Shown here piece by piece: positions 1-12,408 of a stretch of 64,000 nt of DNA. Positions within the stretch are counted from its first letter, which is position 1. Every line of letters begins with the position of its first letter. The stretch comes from Morchella semilibera (taxonomy: Eukaryota > Ascomycota > Pezizomycetes > Pezizales > Morchellaceae): the NCBI GenBank assembly GCA_009192285.1, contig WBVU01000003.1, positions 1,581,973-1,645,972 of the forward strand, written 5' to 3'. Below the pieces are notes generated by a model, which searched no databases, was not told the origin of the DNA, and saw only the letters and a list, made by a program, of their open reading frames with translations. Position numbers and translations under genes: made by a program.

Positions 1-370
1 ATGGATATTGCAAAGTAAAACAAGACTGGGGGGAAAAACGACAAAAATGCAACCCAAAACAGAAACGAAAATGGCAAAACGGCTGTCAGTGGCCAGGTAG
101 CAAAACACAAAACAAAACAAAACAACAGGCGACGGAGGGCCTGAGGTATCAAATAAGCCATCCCACAAAAACCTAACCCGTTCCCTTAAGCAGCAAAAAC
201 AAACTCGACGCCATCCGCTAATAACAAAATACCCGCGTGGTTCAAACCCAGCAACAACGATAACATGCTGCCCCCCCCCCCCTCCCTGAGGGGTATAACC
301 CAAAACAATTCATTATTCTCTCGGCGCTTCTCTTTCTACTGCAATACCCTCAGAATATGATCTTCCCATC
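1..370. other. Intergenic, no gene seen
   Basis: A-rich sequence with CAAAACAAAA runs and a poly-C tract near 270-285. No coding frame with fungal codon character was seen. It probably holds the 3' flank of the minus-strand gene that ends at 371. Confidence 0.5.
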
Positions 371-2634
371 TTATACATAGCCGTCGATAGTCTGCACTAG
401 AGGCGTAGGCAGATATATCGGTTTGCCTATCCCATTGGCATCCGGTAGATGTACCTCCTCCATCTCGTCTAAATCATCGTCTTCCTCACTATCTAGATCG
501 TCATCTTCGTAGTCTTCTCCATCCTCAGTTTCTGTCTGGCCATCGTCATGGCCATCATCCATCTCATTCATCTCCATCTCTATCTCTGTTTCCGTCTCTT
601 CCCCATCGTAGCTCAGAATTCTCCCCCCAAGGTGAATGTCCGATGCCCGGATCTTGTATTCTAATGCCTTCTTTGCCTCCATGATGAGTTGGTCAACAAT
701 TATATGACACCCTTTCAAAGAGGCATTCATCTTGGCCGAGTTGTCCAAAAGTTCCTGGTGCTTTGAAAGATCTAGTTTCAACCTCTTTTCATCTGCACAA
801 TTCTCTTTCCCGATGCTACCCTCTTCTCCGGTCGTATCAGAGCCCTCCTCCTCCTCCTCCTCCTCCTCCTCCTCCTCCTCCTCTTCTTCTTCTTCTTCCT
901 CTTCCTCTTCCCCTTCCTCTTCCTCTTCCCCATCTTCATATTCGGCATCAAGGTCACTATCATCTTTTACATGATAACCTTCACTATCATCTGGATCCTC
1001 GCTTGAACCTCTCCGCTTCTTCTTCTTCTTGGGTGGTAAGGCTGGGATACGCCCGGAACGCGCTAATCGTCGGTATCTTCTGAGCTCGGCTGTCTGCTTT
1101 TTCAACTGACGCTCGAGTGTTTTGTTGATCGCGAGTAAGGAGGCATTGGAGATTTCCAAATCAAGAACCTAGAAATTGAGATTAGCATTGTAGGAAACAC
1201 CTACACCTTACGCAAGTGGACAAGATCAGTGTATACCTGTCGTTCCTTCCGGGCCTTTGCCGCAGCCTCTTCCCTAGCTGCAATCCTCTCCTTCGCAGTC
1301 ATTATCGGAGGAGGAGCTGTTGCGACTACAGCGGGGGGAGATGATGACCGCCGCGCATACTTCTCGGCTGGAGTTTCCGGCACTTTGGAAGCTTCCTCCT
1401 CTAATAGATCCGCCATATCGATGATCGAACTAATTGACAATGTGCGCCCATGTCGAGCTACTATTCCTTCTAAACTCGTCCGCCGTGAGTGAGATGGTGG
1501 AGATGATCTCTGAAACGGTGAAGTTGGCGCAGCGTTGGTATTAGGCGATGCTGTAGGAGACAATGGCTTCGTATATGGAAAATAGGCTCCATTTGGTGAA
1601 CTTGGAATTGGAGGGGAATGCACAGCCGAACCATTTTCCGATCCTTTTCCTTGTTCGGAGCCCCTACTATATTCCGACGACCCTCGACCAAGTTCTGACC
1701 TGCCAAGTTCCGATCTACCAATTTCCGAACCCCTGCCCTTTTCCGAGCCTCTGGGTTCTAGTACTTCTTCCGTTCCATTTGCATATACAAATTTGACATG
1801 GTTCCGGGTTTCCGGAAATAACGATGGTCCTTGCGACACCATGGACGAGGGACGAGGCCGTGCACCAACGACTGAACCACCACTACCACTACCACCACGT
1901 GAATCTGAGCGCGCCAAAATTGGAAGTGATGGTGAAAGGCTAGGGGGTTCACCCAGTATGCTCATAGGAGAAACACCTGGAACTCGGGGCGAATGCAGTG
2001 GAGGAGCTGGAGACGAACTTCGTGATGAGGCCTGTATGCTGTTTGCAAAAAAAAACTTTCCGGTACTACTAGATTCATGCCTCATGGGGGGCGGCGCTTT
2101 TGGTGTTGGCTTTGTACCTCGCGCCTCGGATGCGTGAAAAAACCGTGGACTGGGACTGACAGCTCCATACTGCGGCTGGCGAGAATCGGACCTAAACTGT
2201 GACTGGCGAGAATCTGGTCTATCTGATCTTTCCGACCTCACAGAAACTCGGGACCCGGTAGCGCTAGATGGTCTCTGAAGATCTGCCGCGGAGGGTGGTC
2301 GGGAAGGGATGTGCAATTGGGACACACCAGAGGAAACTGTGTCTGCTCTGGGTTTCCTCGTCGATCGTGGTGAACGAGTTGTTACGTTTGGATGAAGGGC
2401 AGGGTTGGATATTGTGGAACTTGAGAGAGAGACCGTAGGACGCTGGGCCATACGAGGATATGTAGGGGTTGTTGGCGGAGGAAGGGGAGCTTTAGCAGTA
2501 GCGGATGACATGGCAGTGGGCTTCTTCCGTAATCTTGGATCAGCTGAGGATGACATATTTGAGTTGTTTGTGGAGGTAGGAGCGGTAGTAGTGGAAGTTG
2601 TAGATGCTGTAATTGTCATGACGGGAACTTTCAT
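371..2634 (-). CDS. Hypothetical Ser/Pro-rich protein with coiled coil and acidic poly-Glu C-terminus
   Basis: Two exons, 2634..1237 and 1168..371. The 68-nt intron (donor GTATAC, acceptor TCTAG) joins KERQ to VLDLEISNASLLAINKTLE in frame. The N-terminal part is disordered, rich in Ser, Pro and Thr, with short repeats of the SELGRGSE type. Then come a conserved-looking stretch around ISSIIDMADLLEEEASK, a basic helix AKERIAAREEAAAKARKERQ, and after the intron a coiled coil ending LRRYRRLARSGR. The C-terminus is very acidic: a run of about 22 Glu encoded by GAG/GAA triplets (about 840-910) and a second Asp/Glu-rich block. I do not recognise the family by name; the segment across the splice looks like a conserved fungal motif. 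The start is uncertain: the frame is open to an ATG at 2751, but MKVPVM at 2634 or MTITAS at 2619 begin the compositionally consistent protein. No function is assigned. Confidence 0.72.
840..935. repeat. Triplet repeat encoding poly-Glu
   Basis: CTC/CTT triplets run almost uninterrupted here, which is GAG/GAA on the coding minus strand. They encode the poly-Glu run of the hypothetical protein, and length polymorphism is likely. The same tract gives artefactual poly-Ser and poly-Pro frames on the plus strand. Confidence 0.9.
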
Positions 2635-2751
2635 TGCGCAAATGGCATGACAGCCGTGACGGAGGGGAGGTGGATAGTTGCAGTCGCGAGCAAAGAATGA
2701 AAGGGTCTTTGCTGAGGTTTTAGAGGTTAGCTGGGATGTGATATATTCCAA

Positions 2752-5700
2752 ACGGTAATCCTAAACTCCAGGTTCGAGGTATGAGAAGGAACGAAACAGT
2801 ATTATCGTATAGGGTATTTTGTTGAGGTGATTGTGACGATGCTGCACTAATGTATGTATGTATGTGTATGTACGTTGCTGTGTTGTGATGTTTGTTGTCA
2901 CTGTGCTATTGCTCCTGGAGATGATCGTCAAATGGGTTTGGGGGGGGGGGAGTGGATGGAAGAATGAACGGAATACAAAGGATGAAAGGCTAAAGGGGGT
3001 GAATGTGTGAATATCAGAGGACGAGGGGGAAGGTAAGTGTAGGTACAAGTTATTACTACATGTATGTGGGATGAGTGAGGTATGTATGTATGTATGTATG
3101 TATGGAGTGCAAGGTAAGAAGGAAGAAAATGGCCACGATACACCACCACCCCCCCCTTCGCTCGTCGTGTCTCTCGAGTCCCAAACGTCTGAAGGAACTC
3201 TCCAGCCCGAGCTCTCGTGGTCGTCAGTCAACTCACTTTCGTTCGGTCAGTCAGTCAGGTTTCTTCACCCCAACCTTCCTTCCTTCCTTCCTTCACACCG
3301 CCAGGCTAGCTGCATGCAGATAACTCTATGAAGAGTACCCTACCCTATCCACTCCCGTGCAAGAGCTGAAGCTCACCAGTGGTCTGCTTGCTTTTCTTTG
3401 CTTTGCTTTGCCTACTTGCTTATCCCCCCACCCCCGTTGTCTGGTTTGTCCGCCTGCAGTCACCCTCCCTCTATGCCGAACCGAGCGGGATGACGACTGA
3501 GCAGGTTAGAGTCGCTGCGACTGATGATGGTTGTTTAGGACTCGAGATTCCCGGTCAGGAATCGCGCTACATACATACATACATTTCTGTACCACTAGCA
3601 ACCACTCCACTGATCCCCCTCCTCCTCTATTCCAACCCCCCCCCCTCCCTCTTCTCAATTAATGGGTCAGTAATCGCGGGGTAGTTGGAACCCCCTCTTC
3701 TCCTTTCAATGACATCGGTCACAAGGGCAGCAGACAGAACACGATCCCTAGACAAAATAAAAAAACAATCAATTGATCTAGAGATTTGGGTCCTTTGTTT
3801 TTTTGCTTCCGAAGCTCCGCTACGCCCTGGGAGAAAGGGTCCTCGACCTGTGTGGAGTGCAGTAGCCTAGGGATTACTGTGCTAGGCTAACCTAAGCAAC
3901 CACTAACTACATGTTTTAAAGGGGAAACACAAGCGAGCAGTTTGGAACATCATATGCCTACACATCTGTTGGCTCAAATACTGCTTCAACGCTTAGAATG
4001 CCTAAATTTTTTATGATTTTCAAGGGAACAGCCTGTTTAAAAAAGCGGGAACACCTCCAGAAGTCCTCCTCGGGCGCCCCCCACCTCTAGGGGGGTTTGT
4101 GATCGTCTCAATGCAGCAACACCGCGAGCCTCTACACCCAGAGATATGAATGAATATAAGGAGTCTGCATGTAATATTCTGTAGGGACCTGGCAATAGAA
4201 TCAAATCGGCAATTCATGGATCAAATTAACATCTAGGCTAACAGCCCTCATGCGTAACATCCTTTTCTAACAAGGAACATCTCACGCGCTCCTGCACTTA
4301 CGAGTGTGGGGTCGATCTACCCTCATTCTGCTGAAACTTAGAGACAAACAGTGATGACGTTGGCTGAGCCGAGATGCCCGGGGAAGCCTTGAGAATCATA
4401 TTGTATCACTCGTAACATCAGGTCCAAAAATACGCGCGTATATTTATATTCTGCACAGTACCTAGAAGAGAAAAGAGCAAAGCTAGTGCCGCAACCGCAA
4501 TGCCTCTGGTGGCGACGCCCCATGAACACATAAATATGCCGAAGAGTGGTCCAGAATATAATAATTTCCCGAAACCGAGATTTCCGCTAGGAACTTTCTT
4601 GGTGGGGTTTACAACCGCGGGGTAGAGAGGTGACCAACCCCTCTTTATAAACATGAACTTCAGCATCGGTCGCGACGTCGACTGGGCTTGCATTGGAAAC
4701 ACGCAATGCTATGGTTTTAATTTTTGGTTATCAAAATTAAACAGAAATAAGGCCTGAGTTAAATATGTTACGTTCTCTCTGCGTCCTCTGAGACTTGTGT
4801 AATTCACTCTTGCGGACGAGTCAACCGACGAGCCAACCCAGTAGCCCACAGGTAGAAGAGCATCGGAGCGCTCATCATCATTCATCCCATGCATGATACC
4901 TGATACATGATCCTCACTTTAAAGCCCCCACATTCGTTGGTAGAGTACCTACCCCTCGTGCCAATACCTACCTGCAGCACTAGATCGATTCCACATTACA
5001 AAGGGCTAACAGAACCACGAGAATGAGGCACTGGACACGGATGGATGGAACATCTTCCGTGAGTCCTTATGCAAGGGTTTTGGCTGTGCAGTTAGAGTCG
5101 TCCAGTCCAGTGCTTTGTTACCGAGTTCATGGGGCGTCACTCGGTGTGAGCTCAGATTTCGGTGATAGGAGCTATGTACATAGCTCTTTTCTTTTTTCTT
5201 TCGCGGCGACTGATTTTCAGGTTCAAGCTGTTTATAAGTTAACGTCTTAAGAGTTGGTATGTTGCACGTAGAAGCTGAGTTGTGATAACGTGTCGACCAC
5301 CAAAGGTAAATGGCCGCGTGACCTAGTAATGGTCCAATGAGGATTGTGCAGTAGTCTAACATAAAGAGAGATGGCTAAGTTGATGGCCACGAAGGGTGGC
5401 TATTCCAGACAACACCCATATATCTGCAGAGGTTTTACCTCCTTCTGAACAAATCAAATTCCTATTGTCTCATCTTCCATCTACTCTATCTCTCACGAGA
5501 GCAGCACAGACACCGGAGATCTGTCAACGCGAATCCCTAGCAGGTATATGCAAGATAAGGTTATCGGCACATCCTTAATAGGGTCAAAAATCTATGAGAA
5601 ATAGTGGCTCAAAATAGTCCACGACAAGAGTAGGAGTACACACAGTAGGAGTGCGCATATTCTGGGGGCCTGTTGCCAGCCAATCAGACTGGTTTGAGGA

Positions 5701-6303
5701 TAAATGGCGATACCTTCAACCATACCACAGAAAAATGGATGACTTCCCGTGGAATTTAGATTCCAGAATTTGAGTCTGAACAGGGTCGGTTCAGACTTCA
5801 GAAACCTGGAAACCAGTTATGATTGGTTGTTCGTGAGCCTTTGCCACACTGGCTAGAAATCTAGGTTCTAAAGTCATCCAATTGTCCGCCTGCGGATAAT
5901 CTGGGAACATTAGAGGCAGAATCTCTGATTGGTCACCATTCCCTGTTCCAGGACTCGTTGAGGGGATTTCTACTAAAAGTCGAACCCGAGATCATTTCTC
6001 TCGGGTAAAAAATGTTATTTGCCTCCACAAGTCAAACAGCAGAGCCATATTTGCTACCGAAGCCATCTGGTTGCTGCAAGAGGGTACTTTCGAAAACGGG
6101 GGACTGGGGGTATATCGGACGTTATCCTCGGGTGATTCCCCTGTATAATAATAATACAACCCTATGCTATTGAGGGTTAGGGCTGCTTGCCGTTGCTAGA
6201 GCCTCAAAAGTGACCTCATCTCACACCACCTCAAAGGTTCAACAGTCATCTCCCGTATTTTTCTCGTTCCTCCACAGCCTGAACAAGAAGATATATATCC
6301 GAA
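2752..6303. other. Intergenic 3.5 kb with microsatellites
   Basis: No convincing gene. It contains TATG/GTAT repeats (about 2849-2866 and 3079-3103), a CTTC repeat (about 3276-3297), a CATA repeat (about 3569-3583) and poly-C/poly-G tracts. These surround the likely 5' regions of the minus-strand gene on the left and RTC5 on the right. The open frames here are repeat-driven or lack family resemblance. Confidence 0.5.
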
Positions 6304-8259
6304 ATGGGCCAAGGTCAATCCGGCGAAGTTCACACAGCAACTGCGGGTTAGTTAGTCTCCGCATGCATACTCTACATAGCTAATCAGAGCTTAGAGGAGC
6401 TCTCTCTGAAGCTCGCTGAAAAGTTCGCGCAGAAATGTTTCACCGGTGTCGAGCTTTATTCATTCAAAGATAACTTCCGCAGTCTAGCTGATAGCAATAA
6501 CTCCGGGAGTGGGTTTCTATATTGGAACGAGGATACTCTGATACGTTTCCTGTCCATCCCAGACTGTCTACAGGTTGGCTCGATCATATTCCAGTCGGCA
6601 TCGTACCTAGGCGCATTTCCGTTCCCGAGCTTGTCACCCGCGATCCTAAATTTCGAGGCGTTAATAAAGGTGGTAACTATCTATACAGGCAGGTATAAGA
6701 AGGTCCTGAAGCGCCATCCGGACCCAGTGAAGCTCTTGTTCCGATCACTCGCCGTGTATGATCGCAGTGAAGATGACGAAGGAGGAAAGGTTGATAGCCC
6801 AGAGACAGAGTTCGACTACTATGACGACGATGACGATGATCTGTCCCTTGCAGCGCTTGATGCACTAGACGCCATTGAAGTTTTTGGGCAGGCGGAGAAG
6901 TCGAATATCAATCATGCGCGCATACCACTTGAGAACCTGAGAAACCTTATAGCATTTTTGTTAGTGATTGCGCCGTTAGAGCCAAATCAACCTATTGCAG
7001 TGTTTGCGGAGCGCTTTTCAACAGCGGAGGCATTGCGGGAATTAAAGGATACCGCGGAGTGTGTTGTTAAGTCCTTTAGGAGTAGCGATGGAAAAGGGAT
7101 CTTATATAGAGACTTCAAAAAGACTGTAAAGGACTCAGTGGTAAGGATTGAAAGTTGGCTTTTATGCTTGAGTCTTAGCTAACCATTACCCACTAAAGCC
7201 CTTCCTTTTTGACAGCCTCTCCCCGCTCTATGAGCATCTTCTCTTTTCTAAAAAAGTTGACAACTCTACAACCACACCAGGGGAACCTGAACCACTCCTG
7301 CTCTATCCCGGTAAGATTCTAGACATGAATCTCCTTTGTCAACTTTCTCTATTTATCAAAGGGGGCGATCTTTGGCGGCGGCTGCGGCCCCTCTACGCTG
7401 GCTCGGAGGCAGGCTTTAGCATGGGTTCTTTCGAGACCAAAGTTGTAAAATGGACCGCTCCAACCATACTACTAGTTTCTGGCACCCGGATCGCTAGGGT
7501 CCCGGAAACACATCAGCAAAGGATGTTCTGTGACACGTTGCCACCGAGGAAGTACGCCGCGGGCGGGGAGGTTGGCGAGAGGGTTGTTTATGGAGTATAT
7601 ATGCACAACCCGTGGAGGGTGTCGCATCGAGGTTTGCCAACTATACAGATCCACGTTGTTTTAAAGCTACTGACCGGTGGTTTGGAATTATAGACTGCTT
7701 CGGAGACTCCAAGAGCATTTTGTTTCAGCTTGAGCCCATACACAGAACTTTCCATGCCTCAACTGCATCAACGGACTATGCCTACTTCAATAAAGATGAC
7801 GGCATTGGCTTTGGCTCACCAGTGCAAAAGATGAAGGCCAGCCAGCGTAGTCCCTACCTCAACCTCGGCCCCGTCTCACTAACCTTTGACCCCTCGCTCG
7901 AGTTTGGAGTATTCCAGCACATTGGACACGGTGGTGCGTTCCATGCTAGCGGCGCTGGAGATGAGGAATGGCAGGATTTGTTTGAGATTGAAGAGATTGA
8001 GGTGTGGGGATGCGGCGGCGATAGTGAGGCAGAGGCGCAGCGGAAGGCCTGGGCCTGGGAGGAACGGGAGGCATTGTTGAGGAGACAGATTACTATTGGG
8101 AAGGATATCGAGGCGGATAGGGTAAGTACTATAATAATATCCTCCTCTGATTGAGAAATACTTTCGTGAGAGGGTGTGTGTGTGGTAACTGACCGGTAAT
8201 AGGCATTGCTGGAGATGGCGGGTCTGATTGGGCAGAATAGGAGTGGTGGGAGTACTTGA
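6304..8259 (+). CDS. RTC5: RTC5-like TLDc domain protein (restriction of telomere capping 5)
   Basis: Five exons: 6304..6346, 6395..7140, 7199..7631, 7694..8121, 8203..8259, giving 568 aa. The protein starts MGQGQSGEVHTATAEEL, matching the short MGQ-type N-terminus expected of fungal RTC5; MG is a possible myristoylation site (inference). The TLDc domain fills the second half (from about residue 264): FDSLSPLYEHLLFSK, GFSMGSFETKVVKW, LEFGVFQHIGHGGAF and the typical C-terminal IEEIEVWGCGGD. The tail AWAWEEREALLRR...ALLEMAGLIGQ is also family-like. An acidic DYYDDDDDD stretch lies in the middle. Intron 2 must end in AAAG, because the apparent GACAG acceptor downstream is coding (FDS). In yeast the family is linked to V-ATPase disassembly and telomere-capping genetics; the biochemical role is not settled. 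The gene converges on Pol kappa. Confidence 0.88.
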
Positions 8260-9019
8260 ACGGGCCTTACCCCCTCCTTCTCCTCCTCCTTCTTCTTCCC
8301 TTACCCTTGTTAATTCTATTTGCTTCCCCGCTCACCTCTTTATTTTTATTTTTTTCAAGCGGTCGATATAGCCAGGGATATGGCGTTGCGGTGTTTGTAA
8401 ACTGCCCCCCCCCCCCTCCTTTTTGTTAAAAATTTATATTTATATGAATGATATCCTTTTTTTTTTTTTTTTTAGAGAAAACTACACAAGGGCAAAACTT
8501 TGTGATAGAACTTTTATGCCGGTAGTCCTTTCCTTTTGGTTAGGAGTTTCATATAAGTTGGGGTCGGAAGGGTAGTGATATACCTTAATCATGATGATAT
8601 CGACCCTACATCGGCCCTACCACGGGACGAGGTGAGACGGTAAGCTTTTGGAGGGCGGGGAGGCGGGGGAGTCTCTTTATGTATCCGTATATGCATATGG
8701 TCCCTATGTAAGTACATGTAAGACCCCACAATCGGGGGTGGGCAGGTTGGGTTGGTGGCTGCGAGTGATAATCGGTGACGGAACATAGCGTTTCAAGCCC
8801 TTTTTTATTATTACCACATAACCTCTGGAAGTAACTTTTTGCTCTCTATTCTACTCTGTTCTGTTCTATTCTACCCTGTTCTAGATTCGACCCTCTCTAA
8901 CACGTAGTATGTAGTAAAACTTGACCTGTATACAAATCCCTGGGTATATAAAAAAAAAAAAAAAGACACACGACAAAAACACACCAAAGAGCACGAAACT
9001 GGGAATCCTAATATCTACC
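8260..9019. other. Convergent 3' intergenic region
   Basis: Pyrimidine-rich 3' flank of RTC5, a poly-C run (about 8404-8416), poly-T (about 8456-8474), TTCTATTCTAC-like repeats (about 8846-8882) and poly-A (about 8949-8964). No gene seen; it probably holds both 3' UTRs. Confidence 0.5.
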
Positions 9020-11437
9020 CTACCCAGACTTTACAAAATACTGCCTAATCAGACCCCCTGCCTCTCCGGGCGTCTGACTTCTCCCCCTCCCAGTCCCAGT
9101 TCCAGTCCCGCCACCAGTACTACGCCTCTTCTTCTCACTCGGGCCCTGCCGCCTCTTCTCCGGCGGCGGTGGCGGTGGCGGCGAACCCTTGACTGCCTCC
9201 TTGATTGTCTCCCGCGAGAGGCAAAAGTCAACATGCTCATTAAACAGGGCATCCTGCGCCGGCAGTACCCTCGCACATATCGGGCACGGCCACTTCTTCT
9301 CTTCCTCCACCTCCTTGGTCTCCTCTTCAGCAGCGGGAGGAGCACTTACCGTCTCTCTCTCTCCTTTCCCTTCTTCCTCTTCTGCGGCGGGGGCTGCCTC
9401 ATCATCATCCACAATCTCCCGCTGCGACAGCAGCAGGATATCCTCCTCTTGCTCCCCCGACGCGGCCTTCATCTGCGCAAACTCCTCCTCCGGCCACACC
9501 TCCCACTCGCCCTCATCCCTCTTCCTTTTTCCGGAGGAGCCGGCAGCGTTTTTGAACAGCTCGTGCAGTCGCCCGCCGCTGCCCTTTCGCACATCCACCA
9601 GCTGCGTCATCCTCAGCCCCATCAAGCGCAACCTTAGCGGTCCCATCTCGGTCTCGAGCGCGGCCAGCAGGGGTAGCGCCGCGGTATATAGCTCCTCAGC
9701 AGTGCTGAGCGCCCTCCCAGGCGCCCGCTGGCGCGTGTACACCTCGTACGTGTGGAGCTTGACCTTGAGGTTTACCGTGCGGCCCTTGAGGCCCGCCTTG
9801 TCCAGCTCGTGCTGGAGTTCCTCTGCCGTGTCGCGGAGCTTTTTGCGTAGTGCTTCGGACCCGTGGAGGTCGGTGAAGGTGGACTCGGTACCGATGCTCT
9901 TGCGCTCGTATTCCGAGACGGGGTGGGTGTGGGTGCGACCGAGGCCGAGGTGGCAGTTGAGGAGGAAGGAGGCGAGGGTGGGGCTGAAAAGCGGGGCGAG
10001 GAGGTGTCGGTTTGGGTGGATGTCGGCCCAGGTATGAATGCCGAGAGAGTTGAGCTCGCGCTCAAAGACGCGGCCGACACCGTTGACTTTGCGGACGGGG
10101 AGGGTGGCCATGAAGGTTTTGATGGCGGCGACGGTAGGGTGAATGCGCTGTAGTAGGTCTGTGAGAATGGGGGGTGTGGGGAGGGGGAGGGGGGAGGGGG
10201 GGGAGCACTTACGAATTGGCCGTTGGGTTTGTTCTGGTTGGAGGCGATCTTGGCTAACTGTTTTTATATAGGATTTTAGGTTGAGTGCCTGCAGATAATG
10301 AAGAGGAGGAGGCTATACCCTTGCGTTTGGGGCGATCCCGGCAGAGACGGTGATGCGGGCATGGGCGAACACTTCGGCCCGGATCTGCTCGGTGGCCGTG
10401 TCTGGGGTCATTTCCGGGTGCTCTTCTAGGTACTGGGAAATAACTCAGTCATCTTGAAGCCCATGATATTGCAGGATATATATATATATATATATCCAAG
10501 CCACGGGCTAATTATATTCCCATCCCATCCCATCCATATCACTGACCTTTGTGATATTGAGGAACGCCTCATCGCAGCTCCCTGCCTCGTACCTCGGATC
10601 ATACCTTGCCAGCACCTCGCGCACCTCCTCCGCTTTCTGGCTGTACTTTTCAAAGTTCAACGGCAGGAAGACCAGCTGTGGGCAGAGCTCTACATCAATT
10701 GGTCAGCCGTCTGCAAGCATGTATATATATATATAGAGAGAGAGAGAGCCCACGTTTAGCAATATAGCCCGCCATGCCGCTCCGCACCCCGAATTCGCGG
10801 GCTTTATAATTGCATGTCGTGAGGACGCCGCCGCCAACGGCCATGGGCACCTCCTTGAGCTCCGGGCGGTCGAGCTCCTCGACGGAGGCGTAGAAGGCGT
10901 CGCAGTCGACGTGGATGATTGTCTGTGAGAGGTCCCTGCTGGCCTCGAGGGCTGCGATCTATCACGACTCTCGTAGGCACAGAAATCAGACCTTGTCATG
11001 CATGCAAGGGATAGAGGAACATGGCTGCTACCCACCTGCTCATCCACCCTCCTCACATACGCCGACAGGTCCAACTTTTCCAGCTCCTTCTTCTTCTTCA
11101 GGATGCCCTCTATCCGCTTCGTGAGCTGTATATATATATAATCCATTTTATTGTTACTACAAGTCTACTAAAAAATAAAAAATAAAAAATAAAAAAGCTC
11201 CACAAGCCCCACGGGCAAGACAACGTGACATACTTGCTCGTCCCTACGCTCCTCGTTCTTGAAGAACTTTGACCCCTTGGAAGCGTTATAGATGATCTCC
11301 CCGACCTTTTGCTGGTTGACACGGTCCTGGCCAGCCTTGAGCAGTGAGGGCCCGAGGAGCGAGTGCCGTAGTGACGAGTGACCGCCATCGTCGGCGTCGT
11401 TGTTGTTGCTGCTGCTGCTGTTGTTGGAGGAGGCCAT
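9020..11437 (-). CDS. DNA polymerase kappa (Y-family translesion polymerase)
   Basis: Seven exons: 11437..11234, 11125..11036, 10958..10754, 10689..10547, 10432..10319, 10257..10213, 10147..9020, giving 642 aa, all phases consistent. The palm motif [12 protein letters not shown] carries D116 and D118. [10 protein letters not shown] supplies D206 and E207. Other Y-family landmarks are [27 protein letters not shown] and the helix-hairpin-helix [17 protein letters not shown]. The KKK-rich N-terminal helix (N-clasp region) is the Pol kappa hallmark that separates it from Pol eta or iota. Near the C-terminus is a UBZ-like zinc finger, C555-x2-C558-x13-H572-x3-C576, and the protein ends IRQYFVKSG, a possible weak PIP-like end (inference). 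The role is bypass of minor-groove adducts and damaged bases in the nucleus. Several introns carry TA or GA dinucleotide runs. The start at 11437 is the first ATG of the conserved N-terminal exon. Confidence 0.93.
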
Positions 11438-12408
11438 ATAAGTTATAAGTATTATGTATGTGCCGCAGAATAAAGAAATAATATAGGTCTGAAGTAATGT
11501 ATGTATAAACGAAAGGAGTGGGGGGGGGGGGGATCCAGAAGAAGAATAAGAACAAGAAGAAGGAGGCGCGTGGCCGGGGAGACGCGACGTGTGGGGGAAA
11601 TTCAAGGGCGCGTCAGTTAGCGAATGGATGATTCATGCCAAGCCGGGAGCTAGCTACGGGCCACTTTAGCGGGGGCGGGGGGGCCGGGATTGTGATTTGT
11701 GAGTTCAATTCAACAATGAAGCTGAAGAGAGACAGAGAGATACGTACATACATACATGTAGTACGTCGTGGTCGTGGGCCTGGGTACATGTAAAGCTTCA
11801 GAGTAGGGAGAAAGAGATCTGGGAGGGCAAAGTGAGTGTTGAATAAAGAAATAGAATCTCCAGAGGACATCGTATGGGATAGCAAGGGACCCGCCCGGCC
11901 GTAGCTATCGATACCGATCGCGAGCCGGTGCTGTTCCCCTCCACGTTGGTTTGCATCCAGCACGGGTGTGCTTACACGCATTTATATCATAGTATGTGCG
12001 GAGCTCTACTATACATAGCTATCGTGCGCAGCTAGTAGATGGACTCTAAGGTTGTATGAAGTGCTACTGGGGTCTGGATACTGCTATATGTAGTGCTGCC
12101 CATACCTTATGATGATACAAGTGAGTCGAGATGCTGCTCTGGCCCATGGTTGTATGATTGTATATACGAGCACAGCCGCACTCGGCGTCACGCAGGCAGG
12201 AGAGGGGAGGGTGGGGGGGTCAATGATCCGCTAGACACCAAAATAAAGTAGTTTGTTGGATGCCTGAAAGAAAAGAAAAGAAACCACACACACCTCACAC
12301 ACGCACATTCTTACACACTGTTACCTACATAGATAATTTACATAAACCCGAATAGCTTCACTAGTACTATCTACTCTAACTAAAAGACATAATACCTATA
12401 AATAAAAC
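11438..12408. promoter_or_regulatory. Divergent upstream region of Pol kappa and IFI-like gene
   Basis: 971-bp head-to-head spacer. It includes a poly-G run (about 11520-11531), two TACATGTA palindromes (about 11.75 and 11.79 kb) and a CA-rich stretch before the plus-strand ATG. No gene was seen. Promoter function is inferred only from orientation. Confidence 0.4.

Noticed and set aside
763-1083. Plus-strand frames rich in Pro or Ser
   Set aside because: They are the complement of the GAG/GAA poly-Glu tract of the real minus-strand gene.
2761-3231. 156-codon minus-strand frame upstream of the first gene
   Set aside because: Composition is driven by TATG and CA repeats (THIHTYIHT type). It more likely lies in the 5' leader.
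5660-5860. Imperfect foldback around GCCAATCA...TGATTGG
   Set aside because: The complementarity is short and scattered; no defined ends or duplication could be found.
7301-7364. GTAAGATTC...CAAAG as an additional intron in RTC5
   Set aside because: The sequence in between encodes conserved TLDc residues (ILDMNLLCQLSLFIKG) in frame, so it is exon.
9189-10037. 282-codon plus-strand frame
   Set aside because: It is antisense to the conserved Pol kappa C-terminal exon, Ser-rich from GC-biased third positions, with no motif.
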